Source: Gemmatimonadota bacterium (lineage in GTDB: Bacteria; Gemmatimonadota; Gemmatimonadetes; Gemmatimonadales; Gemmatimonadaceae). From it: a stretch of DNA of 64,000 nucleotides. Of this stretch, positions 26,948 to 36,863 are shown piece after piece (within the stretch, counting starts at the first letter, position 1; each line of letters starts with the position of its first letter). Where the stretch lies: the NCBI GenBank assembly GCA_016719105.1, contig JADKAQ010000013.1, forward strand, positions 62,001 through 126,000. Direction: 5' to 3'. A program made the translations under genes and the position numbers. A model generated the notes under the pieces. The model made no database searches. It saw only the letters and a program-made list of their open reading frames with translations, and was not told the DNA's origin.

Positions 26948-29398
26948 ATGTCCCGTCCCCAGCGTCGCGACGAAATCCTCGGTCAGGAACTCCCGCCGAC
27001 CCTCCCGTTGATGGCGTTGCGCTCCACCATCGTCTATCCACTCGGGACGATCGCGGTCCAGATGGGGGCGCCGGAGAACCTGGCGTTGCTGCGGGCCAAC
27101 GAGGATCCGGGGCTGATCGTCGCCCTCGTCGTGGCGACGGGCGACGTCGACGACGCGATCGACAACCGGAAGTTCATCGGACGCGTCGGGGTGGCCGCTC
27201 GCGTGCACGAACGGATCAACCTCCCCGGCGACACGGTGCAGATCACGCTGCAGGGACTCCGCCGAATCACGATCGAATCGGTGGAGCAGGAAGAGCCGTT
27301 CGTGATCGCCGGCGCACGCGCGGCCAAGGAACTCCCCGCCGACCCTGACGAGTTGGACGACCTCGTCGCCCGCATCGTGAGCGCCGCCGAGACGCTGGCC
27401 GACCTGGTCGACCGCATCCCGGACGAGGTGCCGCAGATCCTCAAGATGAACGTCTCCGACCCGGGGCGCTTTGCCGACCTCGCGGCGACGAACATGAACT
27501 TCCGGATCAGCGACAAGGACGAGGTGCTGCAGCGGCTGGACGTGGGGCAGCGGCTGCGCTTCATCCTCTCGCGCCTGGAGCGCGAAGTGGCGCGCGCCCG
27601 GGTGATGGAGGACGTGAAGAAGCAGACCGAGGTCAAGATCGAGCAGCATCAGCGCGAGTTCTACCTGCGACAGCAGCTGCGCGCGATCCAGGCCGAGCTG
27701 GGCGAGACCGATCCCGGGGAGAAGGAGGCGATCGAGCTCCTCAAGAAGATCGACGAGGCCAAGCTCCCGGAGCGCGTGGGACAGGAGGCGCGCCGCGAGA
27801 CGGAGCGCCTGCGCATGCTGTCGCCGGCGTCGAGCGAGTATCAGGTGATCCGCAACTATCTCGACTGGATCCTCGCCCTCCCCTGGCACAAACGATCGGG
27901 AGATGAAGAGATCGCGCTCTCCAAGGTCGAGGAGGCGCTCGACGGCCGGCACTACGGGCTGCAGGAGGCCAAAGAGCGCATCGTCGAGTTCCTGGCGGTG
28001 CGCAAGCTGCGCGGCGGTGACCCGCACGGCCCGATCCTCTGCTTCGTCGGGCCGCCGGGGACGGGGAAGACGTCGTTAGGCGAGGCGATCGCCACCGCGA
28101 TCGGGCGCGCCTTCTACCGCATCGCGGTGGGCGGCGTTCGCGACGAGGCGGAGATCCGTGGCCACCGGCGCACCTACGTCGGCGCCATGCCCGGGCTCCT
28201 CCTGCAGGCGCTGCGCCGCGTGGGCGTGAGCGACCCGGTCCTCATGATCGACGAGATCGACAAGATGTCGGGCGGCGGCGCCTCCGGCGATCCGACCGCG
28301 GCCATGCTCGAGGTCCTCGACCCGGCGCAGAACCACGACTTCGTCGATCACTATCTCAACCTCGCCTTCGACCTCTCGCGCTCGCTCTTCATCTGCACGG
28401 CGAACAACCTGTTCGACATCCCGGCCCCGCTGCGCGACCGCATGGAAGTCATCCGGATCGCCGGATACACCGTGGAAGAGAAGGTGGAGATCGCGTGGCG
28501 CTATCTCCTGCCGCGCCTGCTCGAGGAGCACGGGATCACCGACAAGGACATCCAGTTCACCGACGAGGTCCTGGGCTTCATCTCGTCGCGCTACTCGCGT
28601 GAGGCGGGGCTGCGCAACTTCGAGCGCAACATCGCGACGATCATGCGCAAGCGCGCGCGCCGGAAGGCGGAAGGGGAGGAAGGCGCCTGGGTGGTGGACA
28701 ACGCCCTCGTCGAACAGCACCTCGGTGCGCCGCGCCACTCCGCCGAGGAGGCCGAGAAGGAGCCCGAGATCGGTGCCGTGACCGGGCTCGCGTGGACGTC
28801 GATGGGGGGCGACATCATGACCATCGAGGCGCTGCGCATGGTTGGGACCGGCAAGTTGACGGTCACCGGGCAACTCGGCGACGTGATGCGCGAGTCGGTG
28901 GATGCCGCACTGTCGTTCGTGCGCTCGCGCGCCGACTTGTTAGGCGTGACGACGCAGGACTTCAAGGAGAGCGACCTGCACATCCACTTCCCGGCAGGGG
29001 CAGTGCCGAAGGACGGCCCGAGCGCCGGCGTCGCCGTCACGCTGGCCATCGGCTCGGTCCTGAGCCGCCGCCCCGTGCGCCGCGATGTGGCGATGACGGG
29101 CGAAGTCACGCTGCGCGGCAAGGTGCTGGAGATCGGCGGCGTGAAGGAGAAGACGCTGGCCGCTTACCGCGCCGGGTTGCGCGAGGTGATCCTCCCCGCC
29201 GGCAACCAGAAGGACCTGCGCGACGTGCCGGAAGAAGTGCGCGGCAACATGGCCTTCACCTTCGTCAGCACGATGGACGAGGTGTTCCGGCTGGCGTTGA
29301 TGGAGCACCCGAAGGCCGAACTCGCCGACAGCGCCGAGTCGATCGACGACGCACCGCGCAGCATGGGGGCGGCGCAACCGGAGAGTCACTCTAGCTAG
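26948..29398 (+). CDS. lon: ATP-dependent Lon protease
   Basis: An 816-residue LonA that degrades misfolded and regulatory proteins in the cytoplasm. The N-terminal substrate domain begins LPLMALRSTIVYPLG, followed by a long coiled-coil. The AAA+ module has Walker A GPPGTGKT, Walker B MIDEIDK, and a sensor region; the protease domain has the catalytic Ser in KDGPSAGV and Lys in GGVKEKTLA. ATG 26948 is chosen from the family N-terminus; no ribosome site precedes it, only tandem CCCGTCT repeats, so initiation may be unusual. It is convergent with the DUF445 gene across a repeat hairpin. Confidence 0.96.
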   Translation: MSRPQRRDEILGQELPPTLPLMALRSTIVYPLGTIAVQMGAPENLALLRANEDPGLIVALVVATGDVDDAIDNRKFIGRVGVAARVHERINLPGDTVQITLQGLRRITIESVEQEEPFVIAGARAAKELPADPDELDDLVARIVSAAETLADLVDRIPDEVPQILKMNVSDPGRFADLAATNMNFRISDKDEVLQRLDVGQRLRFILSRLEREVARARVMEDVKKQTEVKIEQHQREFYLRQQLRAIQAELGETDPGEKEAIELLKKIDEAKLPERVGQEARRETERLRMLSPASSEYQVIRNYLDWILALPWHKRSGDEEIALSKVEEALDGRHYGLQEAKERIVEFLAVRKLRGGDPHGPILCFVGPPGTGKTSLGEAIATAIGRAFYRIAVGGVRDEAEIRGHRRTYVGAMPGLLLQALRRVGVSDPVLMIDEIDKMSGGGASGDPTAAMLEVLDPAQNHDFVDHYLNLAFDLSRSLFICTANNLFDIPAPLRDRMEVIRIAGYTVEEKVEIAWRYLLPRLLEEHGITDKDIQFTDEVLGFISSRYSREAGLRNFERNIATIMRKRARRKAEGEEGAWVVDNALVEQHLGAPRHSAEEAEKEPEIGAVTGLAWTSMGGDIMTIEALRMVGTGKLTVTGQLGDVMRESVDAALSFVRSRADLLGVTTQDFKESDLHIHFPAGAVPKDGPSAGVAVTLAIGSVLSRRPVRRDVAMTGEVTLRGKVLEIGGVKEKTLAAYRAGLREVILPAGNQKDLRDVPEEVRGNMAFTFVSTMDEVFRLALMEHPKAELADSAESIDDAPRSMGAAQPESHSS

Positions 29399-29400
29399 GG

Positions 29401-29517
29401 GAAGACGGGAAGACGGGAAGACGGGAAGACGAGAAGACGAGTTTGGGAGTGCGCGGCGCGAGTCCGGCGCTCCAGGGTCGCAATCTCGTCTCCCGTCTTC
29501 TCGTCTTCTCGTCTTCT
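29401..29517. repeat. GAAGACGG-repeat hairpin between lon and DUF445 gene
   Basis: Left arm 29401-29441 contains five GAAGACGG/GA units; right arm 29485-29517 is the imperfect complement. It fills almost the whole 131-bp gap between two convergent stops, so it probably serves as a bidirectional terminator. It is homologous in sequence to the element after ffh. Confidence 0.75.
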
Positions 29518-29529
29518 ACTCGCCAGCCC

Positions 29530-30834
29530 TCAAACCACTCGCTGCAGCAAGTAGAGAATCATCCCCGCCAGCCCCCCCACCAACGTCCCGTTGATGCGGA
29601 TGAACTGCAGGTCGCGGCCGATCGCCAGCTCGATGCGATACGACGTGGCCTGCGGATCCCAGCGCTTGACCGTGCCGGCGATGAGCGCGCCGACTTCGTC
29701 CTGGTAGCGCTCGACGATCGCCACGACCGCCTCGATGAGCCAGGCGTCGACCTTTTCCATCAATACCGGGTCGGCGAGGATCGCGTTGCCGAAGGCGGTG
29801 AGCCCGCGTTCGATCGTTTCGGGGTTGAAGCCGTCGGGATTCTCGGCGTGCCGTGCAATCGACGCCTTGGCGTCGCTCCAGAGTGAGGCGCTGAACTGCC
29901 GCACGGCGTCGGCGTGCAGCAGGTCCTCCTTCATCTGCTCGGCCTTGAGGATCACCTCGGGCGAGGCCTGCAGCTTGACGATGAACTCGTCGATCGCGGT
30001 GTCGAAACGCGCTCGCAGCGGATGGTTGGGGTCCTCGTGCACCGCCTGCATGGTGCGCTCCAGCGCCCGCACGATGCGCCCGGCGATCTTGTCGTCGACC
30101 GCCCCGGGGATCCACCACGGGCTCTCCTTTTCCACCCGCTCGCGAATGAGGTCCTGGTTCTCGCTGATCCCCTTGGCCAGGAGGCGGATGGCGTCGTCGA
30201 GCAGCGCCTGGTGGCGGTTGCCCGCCGTGAGTACGGAGAGTGCGCGCCCGATGAGCGGGGCGACCTGCGTCTTCTGCACGCGCGAGATCACCGCCTTGGA
30301 GATGACCTCCTGCACGTCCTCGTCCTTGAGGACGTTGGCGGCGGCGGCGAGCGACTTGGCGAGTTGACGCGCAATTCGGCGCGAGTTCTCCGGCTCCACC
30401 ATCCACGTCGCCATGCGCTGTGCCGCGCCGAGCGTGTGCAGCTTGGCGACGATCACGTCGCGAGCCAGGAAGTTCTTCTGGACGAAGGCGCCGAGCGTGG
30501 TTCCCACCCGGTCCTTGCGGGCGGGGATGATGGCGGTGTGGGGGATCGGGATGCCTAACGGGTGACGGAAGAGCGCCGTCACGGCGAACCAGTCGGCGAG
30601 CCCGCCGATCATCGACGCCTCGGCGGTGGCCCGGACGATCCCCAACCATGGGTACTGCCCCTCGAAGTAGCGAGCGACGATGAAGATGATCGTCGCCAGC
30701 ACGAGCAGCGCCAGCGCCCACCGCTTCATGTTGCGCAGTCGGACGATCCGTTGCGCCTCGTCCTCCGGGCGCAACGGCTGCGGGACGGCGAGCGCGTCCG
30801 GCGCGGGGGCCGGACGGCGGGTCGCCTCGGTCAT
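29530..30834 (-). CDS. DUF445 family membrane protein
   Basis: A 434-residue DUF445 protein (YjiN/YheB-like). An N-terminal membrane helix (~40-58) follows a Pro-rich stretch, then the family signature EASMIGGLADWFAVTALFRHPLGIPIPHT (residues ~75-105, given in part), a long helical region, and a C-terminal membrane segment at GLAGMILYLL. Function is unknown; family members are inner-membrane proteins. ATG 30834 is 1 nt after the stop of the upstream metalloprotease-like lipoprotein gene, indicating coupling. Confidence 0.85.
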   Translation of the reverse strand: MTEATRRPAPAPDALAVPQPLRPEDEAQRIVRLRNMKRWALALLVLATIIFIVARYFEGQYPWLGIVRATAEASMIGGLADWFAVTALFRHPLGIPIPHTAIIPARKDRVGTTLGAFVQKNFLARDVIVAKLHTLGAAQRMATWMVEPENSRRIARQLAKSLAAAANVLKDEDVQEVISKAVISRVQKTQVAPLIGRALSVLTAGNRHQALLDDAIRLLAKGISENQDLIRERVEKESPWWIPGAVDDKIAGRIVRALERTMQAVHEDPNHPLRARFDTAIDEFIVKLQASPEVILKAEQMKEDLLHADAVRQFSASLWSDAKASIARHAENPDGFNPETIERGLTAFGNAILADPVLMEKVDAWLIEAVVAIVERYQDEVGALIAGTVKRWDPQATSYRIELAIGRDLQFIRINGTLVGGLAGMILYLLQRVV

Positions 30835-30835
30835 G

Positions 30836-32077
30836 CTACTCCTCGAGGGTGACCTTGGAGAGGTCGAGCACCTTGATGCTCGCCCCGGCCGGCACGTCGA
30901 CGTAGAGCACCACCGGACGCCCATCGACGTCGCCCGCCGTCACGGCGATCGTGCGTCCGCGCGCCGAGTAGACGCGCGTCATCTGTGACGCCTCCGCCGG
31001 CTTCACATTGCCGAAGCGCTTGAGGATCGACGTGTCGATGAGGTCGAAGAACTCGGCGGCGTCGACCGACGTGTCCCACACGGTCACCCAGGCGAGCCCC
31101 TCGCCCTTTGGCGTATCGAACAGCACGTAGCGATCGCCGTCCCACCCCGCTGCCCCGCGGTAGGCGGCATCACGGTCCTTGAGGTGCTCGTAGAGGAAAA
31201 GCCGCGTCTCGAACTCGCCGAGGTCGTTTTCGTAGACGACCTTCCCCGTCGGTGCCGGCAGCGTGACCACGGTGGGATCGTCGCGGTTCACGAAGAAGCG
31301 ATCGTCGTGCATGACCTGTTCGGTCGACACGGGCATCGACTCGAAGACCGACTTGCCGGCGCGCTTCTCCTTGAAGTAGCGAATGAACTCCGCGCCCGAG
31401 AGATACGGAAAGAGCAGCGTCTCCTGCACGAGCGTCGGCGCCGACGAGAAGATCGGCATGGTCGAGTTGTTCTCGCGGATGAGCGTGCGGACGCGATCCC
31501 ATCCACCGGGGAGGTTCGCGACCATCGTCCCGCTCCCCAGCATGCTGGCGAGCTGCTCGAACGTCGCCTGCCCCTCGATCACCGACTGCGCCGCCAGTTG
31601 GCGATCGTTGCGCCGCTTGACCTTCTGCAGCGAGTCGAGGTTGAGATACTGGTCCTGGAGCGCGTGCACGAGTTCGTGCGACACGGTGACCGAGACCATC
31701 TCGTCGGACGCCCCCTGGACGATGTACAACACCTTGGTCGCCGGGTCGTAATAGCCGGCGATCTGCTCGGTGAGGAGCGCGAGCATGAACTTGCGCAGGT
31801 CGAGCGAGTCGGGGAGGAGTCCGAGCCGCTTGTAGGAGCGCTCGCTCCCCTTGAGCTCCTCGTCAGGCATGTCCTCGGCGAATCGCTTTTCGAGGAACGC
31901 GCGCACCTCCTCCTTGGTCCGCGCCTCGAACTTCGGCGGCGTCTTGAAGGTGAGCCCAGTCGACTTCTCCAGCTGCGGGATCGCGTCGGCCACCTTGGCC
32001 GCGACGGGATCCTTCGGCTTCTTCTCGCCGCAGGCGACGATCGCCAGCAGCAACACCGCCCACCCGAATCGTGCCAT
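30836..32077 (-). CDS. HExxH metallopeptidase-like lipoprotein
   Basis: A 413-residue lipoprotein (lipobox IVAC, Cys16) with a zinc-binding HELVH motif in VTVSHELVHALQDQY and a downstream EGQATFEQ glutamate as plausible third ligand, a gluzincin-like pattern. It contains no other recognised domain. It is probably a periplasm-facing peptidase of unknown target. ATG 32077 overlaps the preceding TAA (TAATG) and has a GGAG 7 nt upstream; an ATG 12 nt earlier is possible. It lies between the Clp-type gene and the DUF445 gene in one transcription unit. Confidence 0.78.
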   Translation of the reverse strand: MARFGWAVLLLAIVACGEKKPKDPVAAKVADAIPQLEKSTGLTFKTPPKFEARTKEEVRAFLEKRFAEDMPDEELKGSERSYKRLGLLPDSLDLRKFMLALLTEQIAGYYDPATKVLYIVQGASDEMVSVTVSHELVHALQDQYLNLDSLQKVKRRNDRQLAAQSVIEGQATFEQLASMLGSGTMVANLPGGWDRVRTLIRENNSTMPIFSSAPTLVQETLLFPYLSGAEFIRYFKEKRAGKSVFESMPVSTEQVMHDDRFFVNRDDPTVVTLPAPTGKVVYENDLGEFETRLFLYEHLKDRDAAYRGAAGWDGDRYVLFDTPKGEGLAWVTVWDTSVDAAEFFDLIDTSILKRFGNVKPAEASQMTRVYSARGRTIAVTAGDVDGRPVVLYVDVPAGASIKVLDLSKVTLEE

Positions 32078-33302
32078 TACTCGCTCCATCGAACCGTGTG
32101 TCCCGTCGCCAGGGCGACAACCCGTGCAACGTCGAGCCCTCGCACGACCACTCCATCCTCGATCAGGAGCGATCGCAATTCCACTTCGAGCACCGCCAGG
32201 CTGGGCGCCGTCGCCGGGGGCGCCGGCGCGGGTCGTTCGCCGACGTCGGCCGGGGCCGGCGCCGGGCGCGGTGCCACGCGGTCGGGGGCGCCCACGGGGG
32301 TCGCGGTGAAGATCGACTCCAGCTCGGCGCCAAATCGTTGCAGCGCGGACAACCCGTCACGCGCAAAGGTCTCCAGCCCGTCTGATCCTAACGAGCCGTC
32401 GTCGTCGCTGCCACCCGACTCACGACGCGGGGGCTCCACAGGGCGCTCGCTGCCACGCCCGCGCACCGGGCGCTGCCGCAGGAGCTCGCGACGGCGCACG
32501 ATCATCGCCTCGGCGCGCGCCGTGTAGCGCGTGACCGCCTGCGTGTGTGCGCAGGCTTCGTCGAGGACGTCGATCGCGCGGTCGGGGCGACGCCGGTCGA
32601 GCATGTGCACGTCGGTCAGCTCCACCGAGGCGCGTACCGCGTCGTCGGCAATCACGACGTTGTGATGCCGCTCCAGCCGTTCAAGGCGCGCGCGCAGGAC
32701 GTCCAGTGTCTCCTCCGTCGACAGCTCGCGCACCAGGACCCGCTGGAAGCGTCGCTCGAGCGCCGGGTCGCCGCAGATCCAGCGGTCGTACTCCTCGCCG
32801 GTGGTCGCGCCGATGACGCGAAAGTCGCCGCGCACGAGCGACGGCTTGAGCATGTTGGCGGCGTCCATCGCACCCCGATCGCCGTCCCTTGCCCGATGAG
32901 GTTGTGCAATTCGTCGACGAACAGCACGACGTCGGGGTCGGCCGATGTCTCGTGCACGAGGGCGCGGATGCGCTCCTCATACTGGCCGCGATAGGCGGTC
33001 CCCGCCATCAGGGCGACGTGGTCGAGCGCGAGGAGGCGCGTGGTGCGCAAGACGAGCGGAACGTCGCCACCGACCAGGCGCTGGGCGAGCCCCTCGGCGA
33101 TGGCGGTCTTCCCCACCCCGGCCGGCCCCACCAGCGCCGGATTGTTCTTGCCATGGCGCAGGAGGATGTCGATGACGCGGGCCACCTCCTCGTCGCGGCA
33201 ACGCACCGGCTCGAGGCGTCCCTCGCGCGCCTCGCTCGTGAGGTCGCGCGTGAAGCGTCCGAGCGCCCCCGTCACCCGCCGACCGAGATCACCCTCGTCC
33301 AT
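32077..33302 (-). pseudogene. Clp-type AAA+ ATPase (single module), frameshifted
   Basis: A ClpA/ClpB-like protein made only of the first AAA+ module. The first frame has the conserved RDEEVARVIDILLRHGKNNP entry, Walker A GPAGVGKT, and Walker B VLFVDELHN. At about 32880 one G is missing from a G run; the second frame resumes with AMDAANMLKPSL, arginine-finger region and the small domain, followed by a Pro/Ala-rich ~100-residue tail. The span is 1226 nt, one short of a multiple of three, consistent with one lost base. ClpA/B normally have two AAA+ modules and length ~750-850; this one is ~409. Its start overlaps the prepilin peptidase stop (TGATG). It may be an active gene with a sequence error. 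Confidence 0.8.
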
Positions 33303-34156
33303 CACATCCCCAGGAATTGGGAGGAGTACCAGGCGATCAACGTCTCGCCCCACACCAAGACCAGGATGGCCGCTGGAGCCAGGAAGACGCCGAAGGGGAC
33401 TTCCGGAAGCTCGGCGCGTGGCGCCTCGAGCCCGAGATCGATCTGATCACCGCGCGGAGCCCCGCGCAGCTTCACCACGGGATACACCACACCGATGAAG
33501 GCGAACGCACCTAACGCCGCCCCGATGAACAGCACGAGGAGCGATCGCGTGGGGCCGACCGCCGCGCCGACCACCGCCATCAACGTCACGTCACCGAATC
33601 CCATCGCTTCCTTCTTGAGCACGACCTCACCGAGCCAACCCACGATCGCGACGGCGCCGGCCCCGGCGCACGCCCCCACCAGGGCATCATACGGCTCGGC
33701 GAACGGCCCGGGTTCACCGCGGAAGACCGCAACCATCGACGTCACCATCACGAAGACCAGCCCGCTGACCGTGAAGCCGTCGGGAATGAGGTAGTGCTTC
33801 GCGTCGGTCACGGCGATCCCGAGCATGATGGTGGCGAAGATCGCCACCCGCAGCGCGGCGAAGGTCGCCCCGTAGTGTACGGCCGCCAGGAGCCAGAGGA
33901 TCCCGACGACGAGTTCCACGATGGGGTACTGCGCCGAGATGGGGAGCGCGCAGCCGCGGCACTTGGCGCGCAGGAGAATCCAGCTCACCATCGGGATGTT
34001 GTCGTACCAGGCGATCTCGTGCGCGCAGCGCGGGCAGCGCGAGCGCGGGCTCACGACCGACTCGTTATGCGGCCAGCGCCCGATACAGACGTTGAGGAAC
34101 GACCCGACGCACGCCCCGAGGGCAAACGCCAGCGTGCCAAGGAAGGCGTCGATCAC
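33302..34156 (-). CDS. pilD: Prepilin peptidase / N-methyltransferase
   Basis: A 284-residue bifunctional A24A peptidase that cleaves and N-methylates type IV pilin and type II secretion pseudopilins in the inner membrane. It has the two cysteine pairs of the methylase domain (CPRC and CRGC), ~8 membrane helices, and catalytic Asp residues in TDAKHYLIPD and FGDV. No other pilus gene adjoins it; the Clp-type gene follows with a 1-nt overlap. Confidence 0.9.
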   Translation of the reverse strand: MIDAFLGTLAFALGACVGSFLNVCIGRWPHNESVVSPRSRCPRCAHEIAWYDNIPMVSWILLRAKCRGCALPISAQYPIVELVVGILWLLAAVHYGATFAALRVAIFATIMLGIAVTDAKHYLIPDGFTVSGLVFVMVTSMVAVFRGEPGPFAEPYDALVGACAGAGAVAIVGWLGEVVLKKEAMGFGDVTLMAVVGAAVGPTRSLLVLFIGAALGAFAFIGVVYPVVKLRGAPRGDQIDLGLEAPRAELPEVPFGVFLAPAAILVLVWGETLIAWYSSQFLGM

Positions 34157-34237
34157 GTCGGGGCGGGGTACGAAGCGAGGTGGGGCAAGGCGAAGCGAGG
34201 ATCGGCGTGAGCGAAGTGGCGGACGATGGCGAACGAA

Positions 34238-35008
34238 TCAGGGACGGGCCGACGGACGCAGCTCGTACATCAGGATGCCGGCGGCGACCGCCACGTTCAG
34301 CGACTCGACGATCGGCGAGATGGGGAGCGAGACGATCTGGGAGAGCGCCGACCGCACGTGCGGCGAGAGCCCGCTCCCTTCGTTCCCTACCACGAGGGCG
34401 CAGCGCGACGGCGCGCGGAGGGTGGACACGTCGGCCCCGCCCATGTCGGCCCCCCACAACGCCGTTTCGGTTGTCGCACACAGTTCCTGCAGTCGCTCCC
34501 ACTGCATCGCCACCGCGGCAAAGTGGAAGTGCGCCCCCATTGCGCTACGGACGACTTTCGCGTTCCACACGTCAACGGTTCCCGGAAGGGCAAAGACGGC
34601 GCTGGCGCCCAGCCCGGCCGCCGTCCGGATGAGCGTCCCCACGTTTCCCGGGTCCTGGACGGCATCGAGCACGAGCGGACGCCAGGTGCCGTCGCTCGGG
34701 AGGGCGAGTCCTTGCCCGGTCGGAATGCGGGCGACCGCCAGGAATCCCTGGGGCGATTCCGTCTCCGCGGCGCTCTGGAACTCGCGATCAGTGACGTGCG
34801 TCACCAAAACACCCTTGGCGGCGAAGGCCTCGAGCAGCGCCGCGCCGCGCGGCGAGGTGGCGAGCTGCGGGGCCGCGAGCACGCCGACGACGTCGAGCCG
34901 CGACCGGACCAGCTCTTCGCCGGTTCGGACCCCTTCCACCACGAACAGCCCTTCGCGCTCCCGCGCCTTTCGGCGGGTGAGGTCCCGGGCCAGGGTCAGC
35001 AGTCGCAT
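34238..35008 (-). CDS. SpoU/TrmH family RNA 2'-O-methyltransferase
   Basis: A 256-residue knotted methyltransferase. An N-terminal substrate-binding domain precedes the SPOUT core with LDAVQDPGNVGTLIRTA, the VWNAKVVRSAMGAHF segment, VVGNEGSGLS, and the final SLNVAVAAGILMYE motif. It modifies a ribose in rRNA or tRNA; the target is not deducible. It runs antisense to the M48 protease gene, leaving ~70 nt between the two starts. Confidence 0.9.
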   Translation of the reverse strand: MRLLTLARDLTRRKAREREGLFVVEGVRTGEELVRSRLDVVGVLAAPQLATSPRGAALLEAFAAKGVLVTHVTDREFQSAAETESPQGFLAVARIPTGQGLALPSDGTWRPLVLDAVQDPGNVGTLIRTAAGLGASAVFALPGTVDVWNAKVVRSAMGAHFHFAAVAMQWERLQELCATTETALWGADMGGADVSTLRAPSRCALVVGNEGSGLSPHVRSALSQIVSLPISPIVESLNVAVAAGILMYELRPSARP

Positions 35009-35079
35009 CGATTCTCCCGGTCGCGGTGTATCATCGGCTGAACCTGTACGGGGCGCCTGACGCGCCCGTTTCTCCCGTC

Positions 35080-35946
35080 ATGCTCGCAATGCCTCGCTTG
35101 CTCCGTTCGTACTCGCCACGCCACGTGCCGCGTGGCATGCGCCCGATCGCCGCCGTCGCGCGGCTCGGGGTTGCGGTGCTCGCCCTCGCCGGCTGCGCCA
35201 TCTCGACGCAACGCGAGATCGAACTCGGGACCGACTACTCGCGGCAGGTCAACGCGCAGCTTCCGATGGTGACCGATCCCGAGGCCGTACGCTACATCAA
35301 CGTGCTCGGCGACTCGATCGCGCGCATCGCCGACGACCGAAATCTCGACTGGCGCTTCTTCATCGTCGATAGCCCCGACGTGAATGCCTTCGCCATTCCC
35401 GGCGGCTTCGTGTACGTGAACCGGGGACTCATCGAGCGCACCACGCAGATGAATCAACTTGCCGGGGTGCTCGGACACGAGATCGGGCACGTGGTTCGCC
35501 GGCACAGCGTCAAGCAGATGCAAAAGGGTCAGGGACTCACGATGGGCGTGCTGCTCGGCTGCATCCTCACGCCCATCTGCACCAACGGCGGCGATGCGGC
35601 GGTGGGAATTGCGGGGAACCTGGCGATGGCGTCGTTCTCGCGCTCGGATGAGGCGGAGTCGGACCAGGAGGGGATTCGATATGTGATGCGCGCCGGGATC
35701 GACCCGCGCGGGATCCCGGAGATGTTCCGCATCCTCATCAAGGAGCGCAACGACCACCCGTCGGGGGGCATCGACTCGTGGTTCCGGACGCACCCCATGG
35801 AGGAGGAGCGCGTGCGGGCGACCGAGTCGACGATCGCCCAGTTCAGCAAAGGGCAGCTGGACCGGCTCGCGCGCGACACGCCACGCTACCAGCAGTTCAA
35901 GCAGCGCCTCTCCAAGCTCCCGGCCGCGCCGACGCGCGCGCGCTAG
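35080..35946 (+). CDS. M48-family metalloprotease lipoprotein
   Basis: About 288 residues, with an HEIGHVVRRH zinc site (HExxH), a downstream EAESDQEG glutamate ligand, and the NAFAIPGGFVYVNRGL segment typical of periplasmic M48 proteases such as BepA/LoiP. A lipobox LAGC lies at residue 39 from this start, or at residue 20 if the ATG at 35137 is used, which gives a more typical signal peptide. Such proteins degrade misassembled outer-membrane proteins. Start choice is uncertain because no clear ribosome site is visible. Confidence 0.85.
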   Translation: MLAMPRLLRSYSPRHVPRGMRPIAAVARLGVAVLALAGCAISTQREIELGTDYSRQVNAQLPMVTDPEAVRYINVLGDSIARIADDRNLDWRFFIVDSPDVNAFAIPGGFVYVNRGLIERTTQMNQLAGVLGHEIGHVVRRHSVKQMQKGQGLTMGVLLGCILTPICTNGGDAAVGIAGNLAMASFSRSDEAESDQEGIRYVMRAGIDPRGIPEMFRILIKERNDHPSGGIDSWFRTHPMEEERVRATESTIAQFSKGQLDRLARDTPRYQQFKQRLSKLPAAPTRAR

Positions 35947-36143
35947 CGGCACGCCGTCGAGACGGACGCGCGAGGTCGCGTTGGTGCGGGGACACCAGCG
36001 GCAGACGTGCGCGGGGTCACGGCGCCCCGCGCGCGCCGCACCCATCTGTGGGGGCGTTGGCGGATTGCGGCCCTGAGGCCAGTCGCGCAACGTGCAGTCG
36101 CACGCGCCGCTCCGTCGCATCACCCACCCTTGGAATTGCCCGC

Positions 36144-36779
36144 ATGCACGCCTTCTTCGCGTCTTCCGTTCGCCTTCAATTGCTGGCGCTCGCCCTCGCG
36201 GCGATTCCGACGCTCGCCGCGACCCCGACGCTCGCCTCCGCACAGCAGCGCGCGCCGCGCGTCTTGAGCGTGGGACTCGGCGGTGGCGGTGCGGTCCCGG
36301 TGGGGGATTTCGCCAACGACGTCAAGACGGGGTGGACCGTGAACGGCCACCTCCAGTACCAGCCAGTGGCCGAGGGGCCGTGGGCGGTCCGCGCCGAGGT
36401 GCTCTACATGCGCACGGACCTCAGCGATGAGGCGATTGCCTCCGGCGGCGGTACCCCTGACCAATCGTGGACGAACAGTGTGGTGTACGCCGGCGTGTCG
36501 GCCCCGTACTTCGTCGCCGGGCGTGCCGGATCGGTGCGGCCGTACGTCATCGCCGGGCTCGGGCTGTACTCGCAGACCATCAAGCTCGATGACGCCGGCG
36601 GCGTCTCGTCCAGCGTGACCGAGTCGGGGTTCGGATTCAACGCCGGCGCGGGGATCCGGTTCGGCGGCGCGATGGGGTTCTTTGCCGAGGCACGGTTCCA
36701 CCAGTTCAGCATCACCCCGAGCGGGAGCGAGAAGACGACGAGCCAGTTCATCCCGGTCTCGCTGGGCTTCACGTTCTAG
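36144..36779 (+). CDS. Outer-membrane beta-barrel protein
   Basis: A 211-residue protein with a signal peptide ending near ASAQQ and alternating hydrophobic/polar strands (GLGGGGAVPVGDF, YVIAGLGLY, FFAEARFHQF, closing VSLGFTF with a terminal Phe), the profile of an OmpA-like eight-stranded barrel (OMP_b-brl). Function is unknown. It is followed by a bidirectional terminator hairpin. No ribosome site is obvious before ATG 36144. Confidence 0.8.
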   Translation: MHAFFASSVRLQLLALALAAIPTLAATPTLASAQQRAPRVLSVGLGGGGAVPVGDFANDVKTGWTVNGHLQYQPVAEGPWAVRAEVLYMRTDLSDEAIASGGGTPDQSWTNSVVYAGVSAPYFVAGRAGSVRPYVIAGLGLYSQTIKLDDAGGVSSSVTESGFGFNAGAGIRFGGAMGFFAEARFHQFSITPSGSEKTTSQFIPVSLGFTF

Positions 36780-36799
36780 GGTTGCAGCTGCCGAGCAGA

Positions 36800-36832
36800 C
36801 GACGGGCCGCGCCGGTATGGCGCGGCCCGTCG
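36800..36832. terminator. Bidirectional terminator hairpin
   Basis: A perfect 14-bp inverted repeat (36800-36813 with 36819-36832) lies between the stops of the convergent barrel-protein and purine phosphorylase genes. Confidence 0.8.
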
Positions 36833-36863
36833 CATTTCACCCTGATCGCCACGCGGGCGTCGG

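Noticed and set aside
34171..34200. Direct repeat CGAAGCGAGG twice as an insertion-site mark
   Set aside because: Only two copies 20 nt apart with no mobile gene nearby; likely chance in GC-rich DNA.
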